From Orthonyx spaldingii (taxonomy: Eukaryota > Chordata > Aves > Passeriformes > Orthonychidae): DNA of 64,000 nt. Where the stretch lies: assembly GCA_013397795.1 (NCBI GenBank), contig VZTJ01005670.1:1866229-1930228 (forward strand). The letters are read 5' to 3'. A model generated the notes under the pieces. That model saw only the letters and a list, made by a program, of their open reading frames with translations, made no database searches and was not told where the DNA came from. Numbering within the stretch: position 1 is the stretch's first letter; the number at the start of each line of letters is the position of its first letter. Both the position numbers and the translations under genes were made by a program. Below are positions 38,150 to 50,408 of the stretch, in pieces.

Positions 38150-38670
38150 TCTGACCCATAAATATTAGAGCTGAGAAGACCTCTGGGGTCACCAGCTCCA
38201 GCCTCTGCAAACAATGTAGGTTGAGGTGGTCCTCAGGGATGAACGTTTGCCTTGAAATCAGCGACCCTCTCTGCCGGATTACCTCCCTCCTCGCTCATTG
38301 AGTCCTATTTAATCTACATTTTCCCCTTCAGTAATTCTGAGCTATTACTACACTTCTACCTGCTTTCCCCATGCTGCCAACAGTCCTCCCACACCACCCT
38401 CCACCTTCTTGTTATTAATTCTTCTTAAGTACTCACAGCCTGTTATCATTTCATCTTTACTCTAGACAGGGCAAATTCAGCAGTTGGCTTTCTTGTCTAA
38501 CTACTCTTAATACAATAGCTGCTGTCTTCTGAACTTGGAGGATTTTTTTTGTTTGCTGCCTGCCCTAGTTAAGTGTTCTTTCTTCTTTAAATCTAACATG
38601 ATTTCCTAGTAGGGAATGCTCAGAGCAGTGCAGATGTAGCCTTACCAGCCAGGACTGTGTAAAACATTTC
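38150..38670 (-). mobile_element. ancient CR1 LINE, reverse orientation
   Basis: Two parts keep CR1 character in reverse complement. The first, GAGAAGACCTCTGGGGTCACC followed by AGCTCCAGCCTCTGC, matches the CR1 3' end seen at 14.93 kb. The second, near 38440-38660, contains AGCCTGTTATCATTTCATC, TTTACTCTAGACAGGGCAAA and CAGATGTAGCCTTACCAGCC, matching internal ORF2 blocks in the expected order. Between them the match is poor. The frame is destroyed and divergence is heavy, so the element is old. Both edges are approximate. Confidence 0.7.
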
Positions 38671-40260
38671 AATTCCATGTATAATATCTTACTGCATGTA
38701 GCCACAAGGACAGTAATCAATGGGATTGCAGAAAACACTGAATTTTACAGAAATCAAAGGAAAAATCACTGAGCCCTGTGGAAAACAGTGCAACATGAAT
38801 TAGGACAGAAAGATTAAGAAATTTACAGAATTATATCTTCTTAGTAATTCAAAGATAGCTATCTATAGATTTAGGTTTATTTTTTATTTTTTTAGAAAAA
38901 AATCGATACAATTTTTTTAAAAAAAAGGAATTCTATTTTAAATCCTTATTTCTTCTGTTCTGCAGAAAATGCTTTGGGCCAAGCTTCTTTACTGGTTATT
39001 AGCCCATGCTGAGTGCACACAGCACTTTTTGCTCTTGGTCTGCAGGGCACCCCAGTCGTGCCCTCACACAGCACAATACCCAGAACGCTGCCTCTTGCCT
39101 GGCTGATGCATCACATTCTGAATCACAGCATGTACTGAGTGCAGGTGAAATAACTTAGCATAAAGACAAGGTCTGGTTTGGAAGAATCAGCCCCAATTTG
39201 GGTTTGGAGTTAAGAGCATATTGGTAGTAATACTGTGAAAAGGAACATATAGCCTATCTCTTTTAAAATTTCTTTTAAACTGAGGGCAGGGAAGGGTTGG
39301 CTTATTATATAAGGTTTATATTTTTATTATTCAAATTATGGCTTATATATTATATGTTTGCTTTAATTTTAATTGCAAATAATTTTGCATAACGTATGTT
39401 CAAGATTGTCTGAAACAAGTATACAATACCTCATCATGTTTCTCTCTCAATACATTGTGAAAAAGTAATGGGGGATAAAGATATTCACTTAAAAACATAA
39501 AATCTTTAATTAAAGGTATCTATGTGGGAAGCTCCTGTCCTCAGAATATTGTTAAATATTGCCACCTTCAGGCCAAAGCGTATCTAAACATTTAAGGCGA
39601 CTTTTTTCACACATAGTCTTAAAATTTTTCATCTTAACTATTTTTAAACCATGTTTATGCTTTTTCTTCTGACAGTTGAGCACAGGAGGGCAGACAGGTG
39701 TGGTATGCTGAATTTGGGGAAATTAAATTCCTTGGGTTTGAGGAAAGCAAAGTAGAGTGGAAGAAAGCACCACTGTTAATGCATTAAACCCAAATAGCGT
39801 GTGGCTTCCTTGAATAAATCATCTCAGAGAACTAGAATCCTGCAGTTTACTTTTATGTGGCTTCGACTCTCACAAAACTTCTCCAAGGTCTCCCTTTCTC
39901 ATATGGAAGAATAAAGATGATTTTTAAAGTCAATAGAATTGGCTTGGTTGAAATTCAGATCAAAGTTAAGCTTAAATTTATAAGAGAAATTCCCTTAATT
40001 AAGGTGAGACAACTAATTCTGCTGGGAAAAAAAGGAAATCTATTTTTAATTAAGCAGTGATATTAATTTATAGCAAAATTCTCAAAGCTATTTGCCTGTA
40101 CCAAACATTTCAAACTCTCTTTAAATGTTTAGTGAAAAAACAATTATAAGTAAAAGTGTCCCTACTAGAGAGGGCACTCACATTAAGTAACAGTCACTTT
40201 GTCCATGGTCTTGCCTCTGCTGGTTCCATTCAGTGCTAAGTAGGGAGATTGGTCCACGGC
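38671..40260. other. unique AT-rich DNA, no gene seen
   Basis: Very AT-rich, with T/A runs at 38880-38930 and TATA-rich sequence at 39300-39360. A Lys/Ile-rich 67-codon frame (39857-40060) looks compositional. Confidence 0.6.
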
Positions 40261-40266
40261 AGTGAG

Positions 40267-40530
40267 TTATCGATTAACTGATGGCAGGATCCCATTTCCT
40301 GTGTATCTAAAGTCAAATCCTTTTGAAAAATTTGGCATTACACAAACAGTGCCTTCCACCCCGAGAAAAATGCCATGCTGTTCAGTAATAGCAATGGCAA
40401 ACACTCCCTTTGGACTGAGCATAACGCTCCACTTCCCACTTAAATGGTTTTGCACTGTTGCACTAAAGAGCTGGCACATTACTCCCCACAGGTGGCTGCA
40501 TTCAGCGCCTGGGTGAAAAGAGTCTCTATT
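40267..40530. other. block open on both strands, possibly conserved
   Basis: The minus strand is open for about 88 codons, with a protein-like run that includes KGVFAIAITEQHGIFLGVEG and GTVCVMPNFSKGFDFRYTGN before a stop at about 40267. The plus strand is also open for 84 codons over the same bases (40262-40516). A minus-strand pyrimidine tract ending CACCCAG could be an acceptor near 40516. I recognise neither translation. Long overlap of open frames at ordinary base composition can mark a conserved non-coding element as well as an exon, so I leave the strand undefined. Confidence 0.25.
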
Positions 40531-41715
40531 TCATCTTTCAGCTGTAGTGGGTACTAAACATAACGTGGGGCTCCTCTATTTCCACAGGCTATTAACCTTC
40601 CAAAACATTTATCTTTGAAGCTAAACTTTCCGGGACCTCAGCTTCAATTCCAGGAAATGTCTCTATTCAAAAACAATGCATTGAGAGTGAGTTAAGTCCC
40701 CTTGCAATGAATAGTAACCATATGCCAGAGCTGAACATGGGCTGAAACAGTTTTCTGAACTTATTCCTTCTCAAAAGTAACATCTTTATTTTAGCAAGTT
40801 TGAGCAAAACTTCTTCATCCATTTTTGAATAATAAGAGAGTGGCAATAAGCCACATAACCTTACCAAATTTCTGTTCATAAAAGCATTTTAAAAGATTGT
40901 ATTTTATAAACAGTATTTTCACAGCATTTGAAAAACACAGCAGAAGGTCAGCAAAACTGAAAGCTGACACCTCCAAAGGAAAATGGTAAGTCTGAAAGAC
41001 CTGGCATAAAAAAATCCTAACTTTCTTCTGGGGAAATACATCCAGCAGACAAACATAACCTCCTAAATAAGCAGTTTAAATTCTCTGTTAGCTGAAGGTA
41101 ACATTTGCTTAACAGAATAGATGGGAAGGGTTCTCAATAGGTAGCTGGACTAGTTTGACCACAGGCAAGGCAACAGCTTCAGTGTGAGCACAGTCCCGAA
41201 TGAACTTGGAGGGAGACACTTCCCCAAGGAAAGGGATGCGTGTGTGTTACAGCTGGACTGATGTAATGGTGTGCTCCCCCAGCCCAGCCTGGCCTTTATT
41301 TCCACAACCCTGCTCCATGGAAACCAGCAGTGGCAGTCATACTGGATGTGCTAGTAGTGATGGCTGCGACCAGCTCAAAGCAGATTCAGGGGGGACAGAT
41401 AACAGCTCAATAGCCAAGGGCTAATTCAAACAATACGCCCACCTAAGCATAGCACTGCTCAGTGTCCAATTCAAGCCAGATTTGGAAGAAACAAACATCT
41501 GTACTTGGAATGCAATTATAATTCCATTATCTTACTCCCTAAAGAGTGGACAGCTCACAGCCCATTGAGCTCTCCTGCCCAGCAGTGGCCTGCACACCAG
41601 GACCTCCCCTGGAGTAGGGCTGCCCCTCAAGGTTTCTGCTATTCAAGTTTGAGATACTTGGTAAATGAATTAGGAATAGACACACTGAAATTTTGAAATC
41701 TTAGCTAAGTGACAT
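40531..41715. other. unique non-coding DNA, no gene seen
   Basis: No gene, RNA or repeat family was recognised. Slightly GC-richer sequence at 41200-41420 holds a 74-codon frame without motifs. Confidence 0.6.
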
Positions 41716-41742
41716 AAAGGATGGACGGTGAGTCCATCCTTT
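41716..41742 (+). repeat. perfect 11-bp inverted repeat (hairpin)
   Basis: AAAGGATGGAC (41716-41726) and GTCCATCCTTT (41732-41742) are exact reverse complements around the 5-base loop GGTGA. The stem is too short for a microRNA precursor, and the flanks do not extend it. No T-run follows, and intrinsic termination does not apply in this kind of genome. Confidence 0.8.
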
Positions 41743-42506
41743 GGACATAAACCATTGACCAAGTGTGGGAATAAGTCTGGATTCAGCTGCACCTGAACTC
41801 CCCTCTGAGATGTTTAGAATGCAAGGGGGTCCTTTGTGAACCTCTGGTCTTCCTGACAGTTTTGTCTGACCCTGTTCTTTATGCAGTAAATTCTTGTGTA
41901 CCTTGCCATCAAATCTTGTTAAACCAGTGTTGTTACCTCACTGTCTTATCTCAATCAAATATATTGTTGCTCCTCTCTTACGAGTGGATGCATCACTCCA
42001 TCCACGACAACCAAACAAGACGCTGTATATGCCATGTACATAAAGTATTGCACAACTCTTGCAGAGAAAGGTAATAGCTGAGCATTCAATACCTCATTTT
42101 CATTCCCACTGTCATTTATAAAATGTGGCTGAAGATGAGATATTCTCTGCATTTATAAAATGGAGCATTATAACAAAAAATGAAGGGCTGTAGAAGAGGA
42201 TGGTTAGTCAGAAATACTTTCTACAGTAGAAAGAGGAAATAAAACCGAAATTAGGTACTAAAGGGAGGAAAACACATCCAACAGTAACTCAGCATTCAGT
42301 CATTGGCAAAGGGAGCTTAGCAGTCCAAATAAAAGATTTTGAAATATTTAGTCTGCAGGATCTGTGGAATTATGTATAGGAAGAGATGTCTTGGCTGTTT
42401 TCTCAAATTAAATTGATTGAGGTCTTTGCATTTTATTACATGGATTTATTCTGATTAGTTCTAAAGCTAAAAGTCTTTCTTCCAAAGGGAGATTCAGAAA
42501 GTCAAA
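41743..42506. other. unique non-coding DNA, no gene seen
   Basis: No recognisable gene, RNA or repeat. Confidence 0.6.
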
Positions 42507-42544
42507 TTTTTTCTTTTATTTTCTTTTTTTTTTCCCTTTTTTTT
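42507..42544 (+). repeat. T-rich low-complexity tract
   Basis: T runs with scattered C and one A, low complexity. Confidence 0.85.
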
Positions 42545-45085
42545 AAAGAATGTCATGGGTTTATCTCAGAAACACCGCAGCATTATTCCTGCACCTATGG
42601 TAGAAAAACTGCTGTGGTTAGATGGGGTAGTTTTGAAAGTTACCACAGCGGTATCAGAACACTATAATCTCTGAAGTGCTTGAGGATGAAAGGCTTATAC
42701 AAATGTCGAATATTATTAGTGTATACTCAATTGGACCATACTGAATAGGGTAAGCTGCTTTATTGAGTCTACTTCTGTGGAAACTGGGGACAGTTTAGAG
42801 TATTGACCGCTAGTTAATCAAGACTGTATTGGCATATGCTCTGCTTAAGAGGTCTGACTTAGTTTCTGCAAAATAAAGTGCCCTTTAGCCAGGTGACAAA
42901 TAGGTGTGAAATCCTGAACCGGTTGTTAAATGCACAAGTTGCCAAATAAAGATAAAGTAGCATATACCCCCATAGCAGTCCCTGGGGTAGCTCAGACACG
43001 AGTGCAGTGGTGCTGGCTGGGGGTAGGAGCAGTCTGCCGGCATCTCACCAAATCACTCTTGGTCAGTGGTCACTGACAGATCACTGGCAGCATTAATTCT
43101 TGCCTGGCATTTCTGTAGCTCATAACAAGCGAGTGTGTGCCTTGTACCCTGCAAACAGACACCCCCTAGACACTGTTACACTGCCCACTAAACGGCTTGG
43201 CCACTCCCAGACAAGTCCCTGTGTGTGAGGCACCTTCTTCTCAGCTTTCCTCAGGGCAGGACAGCAGAGCTTTTGAAGTGTATGAGGAGATGAGTTCCAC
43301 AAGATGTCTGGCATTTAACCTGTTTGCCATCTTCAAGCGTGCCTGGGCCAGAGAGGACCTTTCCGTGTGAATTTGGGAAAATATCCTGGGACTGAGGCTC
43401 TGTGAAATGCAAAGCAAGAGTTCTGCTAAATTAAACAGCCATCTGTGGAAGAACTAATCCAGTTTTTAGTGCTGAGAGGCACTGGGGTTTGATGGACTTG
43501 GCATATGTGGAAGTGCCACAGCGTTGTCTTCTCAGCCTTAAGCCATTTGCTTAACTATAGCAGTAGAGGAGTCCACATTTTTTCTATAAGAATACTGATT
43601 TTCTCTTACCTGAAAAATCATATATCCTCTTTGCAGGTAAAAAAAAAAAAATCCCAAAACACAGAGTCTTTGATTTCTCTGTTAGAAAGATACTCACGCT
43701 AGTAAACACTGCAAATCATTATGGTCTCCATAATGGGGCATTAAAATAAAAAGCCCACAGATGCTCTGACATTATTTACAGCCTTGCTGGTAAACACCTT
43801 GGGCTGCTTTATTTTACCATGGAACCAAAGAGAATTTACCATTTCTCCTGTATGGAAAAACCCTGAAGATACTGATAAGCCTTTTCCAAGTAAAAATTAG
43901 TAAAGTCACCACGAAACAGGTATATTTTTTTAAGCATTGTTTTCAAAATTATTATTTGATACATGAAATATTGTTTTCCATATTGAAAACACTTTTGAAT
44001 ATTCTGTGCAGTGAATCTGATAACTGCTGGAAGCTGTGTCTTATTATAGCTGCTTGAAAGATACATAGTAAACTTAAAATAATTCCAAGTGCATTCTGCT
44101 TCAGAGTTCCCATAAAAATTCAGTGTTACTATGGTTCTCTTGTTATACTGTCAACAATTTCTGGACTCTGGAAAACTTTGGGTTTGCTTCTTATTCTTAA
44201 CTGAAAGAAAAAATTGAGAACCCTATGAAGTTGTATTGTTCACTTCTAATATGGACTACAGAACTGTTGTTTGTCAATAAGCTGTGATTATTTGTATGTT
44301 GTATTGCATGTACTTCTTGAAACCTCAGCTGTTGAAACCATGTCCACAATTAGTCTCATCTAACTTACACTGTCTGAAAATAAAAGCATCTGTTTTCAAC
44401 TGGTTCCATCTTCTATGAGCAACCTGTTTGGTGGAGTTCCAGGACAAGGTGAGGTGTGAGTCTCTTTCTGCAGAAGCTTGTCTCTCTCTTTGACTAACAG
44501 AAAGGGACTTTGGCTTCACCTAAGCATTACCTTTTCCCTTTCTGAAACTCTGGATTCCTTTTCATAAACTTATATAACTCGTTGCATCATTTCTATTGTC
44601 GATCTTTAAGCAGAATAGTACCTTACTTATAGTTTATCTTTGCAGTTTGTTTTAGGATTAACACACTATCAAATACGTCTTCTATTCTTTATTTTTCCAT
44701 CTATTTCACATTTAAGTGAAAGGGAGGCTGTGGAAAGTCTGTCTCCAGTATTCTCTACATCTCACAGGTACTGGGGCTCTCATCTGCCTCCTGGGTGAAC
44801 AAGGTTATTCAGTTCCTTCAGTGCAAACGCTCTCTGTGATACCAAGAAAGGCTCAGGGGTATCTCTCCTCAAGGAAGTGCCCAGAAAAGCTCGTAGGACC
44901 GGCCATAAAGTATTTTAGACACAAATATTCTACTCACAATTACAGCTGTATAATCTAGAGGAGTATCTTCTGATTTCGAGATGTCAGAACCAAATGCAGC
45001 CCTATTAACTTAGCTGTTCCTAGGCTGTAAGAATGTCAATTATGGATAGTTTGGCCCTGGATAATTAGACAACAAACTTGGTTTT
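42545..45085. other. unique non-coding DNA, no gene seen
   Basis: A short A-run lies near 43637-43649. Moderately GC-rich sequence at 42980-43300 is open on the minus strand for 64 codons without protein character. I recognise no repeat family. Confidence 0.6.
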
Positions 45086-45136
45086 TTAACATTACATTTA
45101 ACATTTAACATTAATTTTAACATTAACATTTAACAT
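45086..45136 (+). repeat. ATTTAAC-type short tandem repeat
   Basis: About seven imperfect copies of a 6-7-base unit (TTAACA, ATTTAAC, ATTAAC) stand head to tail over 51 bases. The mixture of unit lengths is typical of an old interrupted microsatellite. Confidence 0.85.
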
Positions 45137-46839
45137 AGGAATTAATTCTTTGTGTGCTCTTAATTTATTGTATTTCACAGAGAAGATGAATCAATCTTGT
45201 AATTAGTTTTGTTCTCTATGAGCCTTTTCAAGACATTGGATGAAATACAATTATGATCAAGACTAATGATGGACATTGATCAAGATATCTTTTCTCTCCA
45301 TGATGAAATGAAATGTTATGAAAAGGTTTTCTTCCAGGTTTAGGAAAGAAGAATCAAGTCAAAAAACAGGACAAAAAATGAAGAAGTTAAAGTGGGCAGT
45401 AGGCAGAGAAAGATCACTTCATCTCTTCCCAGTTTGCTAGAAAATACCTTCCCCTCTCTCAGCATCACCTTTCATTCCCCCTACTTCCAGATTATGTTAA
45501 AATATTTACTGAGGTTGTTCTTTAAACCCACAGCAGCTAAACCGCTTTAGCATGGGGTGAATTTATAACAGGTTTCTCATAATTTGTGCCCAGGGACTGG
45601 AAAGAACTGTGCATCATTATGCAAGTGTCATGCATAACAGGCTACATGGTGAAACAAAAAGGAAAAGAAAGGAAATCACTCATGGACATGCCTGGGAATC
45701 AGCACAATAGTTTTCTCTGAAGCAATTCAGTCATATTGTGAAAATACATGCTTGGACCATTTTAAAACTTTTTATTATTTACTCAGTAGGCTGTAACAGC
45801 TCTGAAGCTTATTGCAGTGTTTATTCAATAGACCAGCTCTGTATTTTTGGTCTATCATGTCAAAATGCATTTGAGCAATTACAAAAGGGCACATTTTACT
45901 CAGTGTACTATAGTGACTCCTCTGGAGCCTGTTACGTTGTACAGCATTTTCCAGTACATTGCAATTCCAATATGAATGCAGGCATACTCATGGTGTGCTC
46001 TTCAGGAAGGTCTAAGGACTGGTTCCCTTCTAACCACTCAGGTACCTGCATGGGCAGGGAGATTGTTCCAAGCAGCATTATATAATGTCAAGATTCTGTC
46101 TATTTCCTTAAAAAGAGAGACTTGCCTTCTGGATTGTCAGCAGGCCAGTGGCATTTAATGCTACAGTCAAAATTTTACTGGAGGATTGTACAGTTAAACT
46201 AATATGAAAAAATCAAAACTTCCTCCAGTCCTCTGGTAACCCCTGCACACTCGCTTGAAAATCTCAGTTCTTTTGGTGCATCTGTGAATATCTCCTTGAC
46301 ATTATCTTAAGCCCATGAACTTAGAGTTTTTAAAATAACACACTCTTGTCTTTGTCTTGCATTGATTCTTGTCTGTGTTCCCCTGTAGAGGAGATGTGTA
46401 TATTTGTGGTGATCCAAAAAGGAGGGTGAAGCAGCAAGCTGGAGTGTCCTGGGAAAGCCTGAGGTTCAAGGCTTTACTTCTCAAACCAGAAGCATCTCTC
46501 CAGGCATGAGGGAGGAGCCCTTCTGCAAACAGCAGTCTCTCAAAACTACAAATGTTTTCACCTATGCCTGGCTTTCCCACAGCATGAAAACCCTGCTCCT
46601 GAGTTATTTACCTCAGGCCCTTTGACAGAACAAGGACCCTGTATTGGCTATGAAAACACCTCCATAGTTAAAACATGGTCCAGAATCTCGGTTACTGCAA
46701 GTTTACTTTAGGACTGGAAATGTTTAATATTATCTTCTCTGCATTCCCTTACTTTTGTGAAACAAAATTTGATTGATTGCTGGATACTTTTGATTTCTGC
46801 CTTTTATTGTTTTCTTAGTTCCTTTAAAGCTGCTGGCAT
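45137..46839. other. unique non-coding DNA, no gene seen
   Basis: A 115-codon plus-strand frame (45738-46085) is Ser/Cys/Tyr-rich and resembles nothing I know. No splice signals stand out around it. Confidence 0.55.
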
Positions 46840-46985
46840 TGCTGAGACATTAACACCAGTAAGAGGGCAGTTTGCATATGCAAATTTCACTCCCTTAATT
46901 AAAAGCAAGAGCACTTGATTACACTGCTGAGCCCTAGAGCTGCAAATATGTAAACAAAGGTTACATGCTCAGAAAGGAAAATTGA
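46840..46985. promoter_or_regulatory. candidate enhancer with POU, homeodomain and forkhead motifs
   Basis: Within about 90 bases are a perfect 14-bp palindrome TTTGCATATGCAAA (46871-46884), made of two overlapping octamer-like POU half-sites; TTAATTAA (46895-46902), a paired homeodomain core; and GTAAACAAA (46950-46958), a forkhead consensus. Such crowding is typical of developmental enhancers. AT-rich motifs are common by chance, so this is an inference. No gene is close enough in the window to name a target. Confidence 0.35.
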
Positions 46986-48913
46986 GCCCTAAGTCACAGT
47001 TTTGTGATAGACTTCTGTTAGTTTTTAGGCTGCTGTTAACATGAAGCCCAGTGTCAAATTTAATTCCTTATTCCTAGATTGAAGTGCATGCTCTTTCAGG
47101 AGCATGCTTTGTGGCTATTTTCTTTGGGTTTGGGATTGTTTTCTTCTCATTTTGTATTTGCTCCTCGGATTTGGAATGCCCTTGTCTCCTGGCTGCTAGC
47201 AATAAAGTAATTAAGAGCAGGTGTAGCTGGAAGAATGTGATGCAGCATCTAGAAAAAGTGATTAACAGGAAAAATAAACCACAAGTTTTAATTTGTTTCT
47301 TAATTGTCATCCAGGTGTGGCCTTAGTCCTTCAATATCCTGAGGATGCTGCAATTCTGCTGACTCCAGGAGTTATGAGGACTGACTGCTGGACCTGAGAA
47401 TACAATTTGGTGAGGCATTGTCTCTTTTGGTAACCACCTTTTTCAAAATAGCCTCTTGCTGTCTTTGTGCGGTGGTTTTTAGTCCCCTCAGTTATCCTGA
47501 TATGACTGTCCTTGGTAAATTGGGTCATTCAAATCACCTGGCCACAAGAAAAAAGACAAGCAGAGCACCCTGGTGCTGTGTGCTTTCTCTAAACCAGCTG
47601 ATTTCAATTATCTAATTCTTTGCACACTTCCACACAGAGTGCTGGCGTGACTTAGAGCCCTGGGGTGAAGAAGGGGAAAAATGGCTGGGGAGAGGTATGG
47701 TGAGGAGTAGGAATTTCTTAGACTGGATATACCAATGCCACGAGCATGTTTTGTAGACAGACCCTGTCTGGCAAAGACAGTAGTGTTACACTTTAGTTTT
47801 TCTAAGCATAAAACCCTGTAGCAATGCAGGAGATTCCCTTTCCTTACAAGGATAAGTCTTATTGAGCTGACAAGTTCCCTTTTTGATCAGTCACTTATCT
47901 CTGACTCTTAACAAATAAGACCAGTCCTGAAACAGATAGGGGAATGACAAGATCCTTTACACTGCTTTTACAGTTCTGACAAACCCGTGTATCCCTGGGT
48001 GCTTCCAGAAGAAGTCGCGTGCATGGTGCCAAGCAGGGGTGATGCTCTTTCTACGCTTTCGTGCTGCTACGTTGGCTGTGCAAGGCAAAGGCATCTCTGC
48101 ATGCTGCTAGCCAGCAGATAATAAGACCTGCTTTTGGTAAGGAGCTCTGGGATTTTCTGACGTTATGGTGTGGTGTGCCCTGTTAGCATTTTTTAAAATG
48201 AGCATTACAGGGAGTTGTTTTCTGACAGTGATCTCAAAATTAATATTTTGAGGTCTTGTCTGCTCACTGCCTGTCTATGGGCTTTTGCTGATGTGGAAGA
48301 TATGTAGCAAATTTCAGTATCTGCACAAATGATCCCCAGAAACAGCAAAGGCTGCAGCCCATATGTGACATTTTCAGTTTGTAAATTCCACTAACTCCTT
48401 TCACTGAAGGGTACAATTCAGGCCCTCTCTCCACACACAGCCTCCAATTGATTAGAAGCAACTAACTACAAAAGAAAGTTTGTGAAATAAATTGCCACAA
48501 ACTTCACAGGTCCAATGAAAGCATAGGTGGCAGGACCCAAGTTCAAGGTAGATTACAGCTGCACAAGTACTGATCAGAGTACAGCCTTGAGTGAGATTTA
48601 TTGTCATAAAAAAAGACAATTTTGATCAAACCCCATTGAATCAAAGCATGTATTCACTGACTCCACCTACAGACCCCAGCATAAATATTGAAGTTGTTAT
48701 TCTCTGATCTGTGACATAGAACCTTCACATTATCTGGAAAATGAATCTGCATTTTGCCTTAATTTGGCATGATGCTTAGAACACTGCATAAGCAGGACAC
48801 AAACAGGATGAATAACCATTGCATTTCCTGAAGATGAATTAGAACCCAAATACCAAGGGCAAGTTCCTGGTATCAAGGTAAAGTAAATTATTTTGTCAGT
48901 TCCTGCATACATC
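46986..48913. other. unique non-coding DNA, no gene seen
   Basis: Short frames on both strands, none recognisable. No repeat family or RNA gene was recognised. Confidence 0.6.
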
Positions 48914-49200
48914 CCATTACCAGCCATGGCAGCTTCAGCCACACACGTGTATCTTTCATTAACACTAATGGGCAATACATGCACATAGATCTCAGGCTAA
49001 TACTGGTGGGAATTACATATACGTGCAACACTCATTAGCATTAATGAGGGTTCTCCTGTGGATATCTAATGATCATTGATGGGAGTTACATGCATGTGTG
49101 TTTCTCATTAACATTAGTGACACGTCCATCTCTCATTAATATTGATAGAAAATGCAGGAAGCCATATTTCCCATTAATATTAGGAGGAAAGATGCACTCA
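48914..49200 (+). repeat. degenerate 38-bp minisatellite
   Basis: A unit with the core CATTAAYATTRRTGGG followed by a TTACATGCAYGTG-like tail recurs seven or eight times. Core starts fall at 48957, 48995, 49033, 49068, 49106, 49134 and 49172, giving spacings of 38, 38, 35, 38, 28 and 38. A weaker copy begins near 48914. Tails alternate ATACATGCAC, TTACATATACGTG and TTACATGCATGTG, rich in alternating purine-pyrimidine. Divergence between units is high, so the array is old and not recently homogenised. Frames across it are not coding. Confidence 0.85.
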
Positions 49201-50408
49201 CTGCAAGGAGAAAGCTATTCCTGACGTATCCTCAATGAGGAAGTTTGAGCTGGTGTTAATTCTGTTTCAAAACAACTTCAGTTTGTGCTTTCAGTGAATT
49301 ATCCAAGTCTCCATGTCCTTGGCCACAAGGCATAGATTTTGTTCCCACATGAATGAAGTAGTTCTGCAAAAGCCCAAACATTCTTTTCTTTGGAACCAGC
49401 CAGCATATCTCTGTGGGGTTTTTTAAGCAAACGTATTTCTGAATTGCTGCTATTTCAAAGAAAAGTCTGTATATGCTTTTCACAGCATAGGGTGGCACAC
49501 ACCAGCTGCTGAGTTATTGCCATAGGCACACCAAATTTATTATAAGTTCTTGTCATCATAACTCCATTTTACATCACGCACTAATGCCTTATTGTGTTAA
49601 ACTCTGACATGGCTCCTGATGAATGCAGTAAAGAGTAAAGGCCACAGCCTCCCCTCAGAGTAAAAAACGGTATGAATTTACTACAGGACCGAGCTTTTTA
49701 TCTTTCCAGTTACAAAGGCATTAAACTTCAGTAACCCTTTCAAAAATGTGTTCTCATGCCTGCCAAATGGTTTCCATGGGCTTTTCTGTAGGACCGTAGT
49801 TTGAGTCTCCTTTAGAACATGTGCCAGGTCTGTTGGCTACTGTCAGTGCAGAGCTCAGGGCTCTGTGTGGCGGGGCAGCCAAGGGCTTTGCTTCTGGGGA
49901 GGAATTCCCTCTCTCCTCCAAGGACCATCAGTGCTTGGGTGGGTGTTGGACAGCAAGGCTGTCCACGTGATGTGAGTGTTGGTGAGCAGACAGGGCGAAG
50001 GAAGAATGCTGATCTCCCTCTCCACTATGTGTATGGAGATAGGGAAAGCTGATCGCATCAAGCCCCGAACTGGGAATCAAGGGATTTGCTATCAGTTCTC
50101 ACCTTCATATCTTACAAACGTCATGTTTATAGGACAAATTCTACTTCTTTGGTAGACATACCATCTTCTACACAGGAATTATAACCTGAAACAGGATCTC
50201 TAGATGCCGCTGTAAGGGCTTAGCTACAGTTAATACAAACAAAAACAACCCCATCAGATATAAGCTATTTAAAACAGAGACCAATATATTTAGTTTTAAA
50301 AGTGCCCTTTGGTAACATAGTCTTATTGCTTTTCTCATTACTATGCAGAATTAGAATAATCATTGCCCATGCAAATTAGTTACAAGAAACAATATTTGCA
50401 AATAGCAG
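49201..50408. other. unique non-coding DNA, no gene seen
   Basis: Small GC-richer patch at 49820-50050 with frames on both strands, not protein-like. Nothing else was recognised. Confidence 0.6.

Noticed and set aside
42549..42700. TGTCATGGGTTTATCTCAG looked like the start of a passerine ERVL-type LTR
   Set aside because: The match fades after the first bases; no TATA, poly(A) signal, CA end or flanking duplication was found.
43030..43085. Palindromic GTCAGTG-GT-CACTGAC
   Set aside because: Only 7-bp arms, easily expected by chance in 64 kb.
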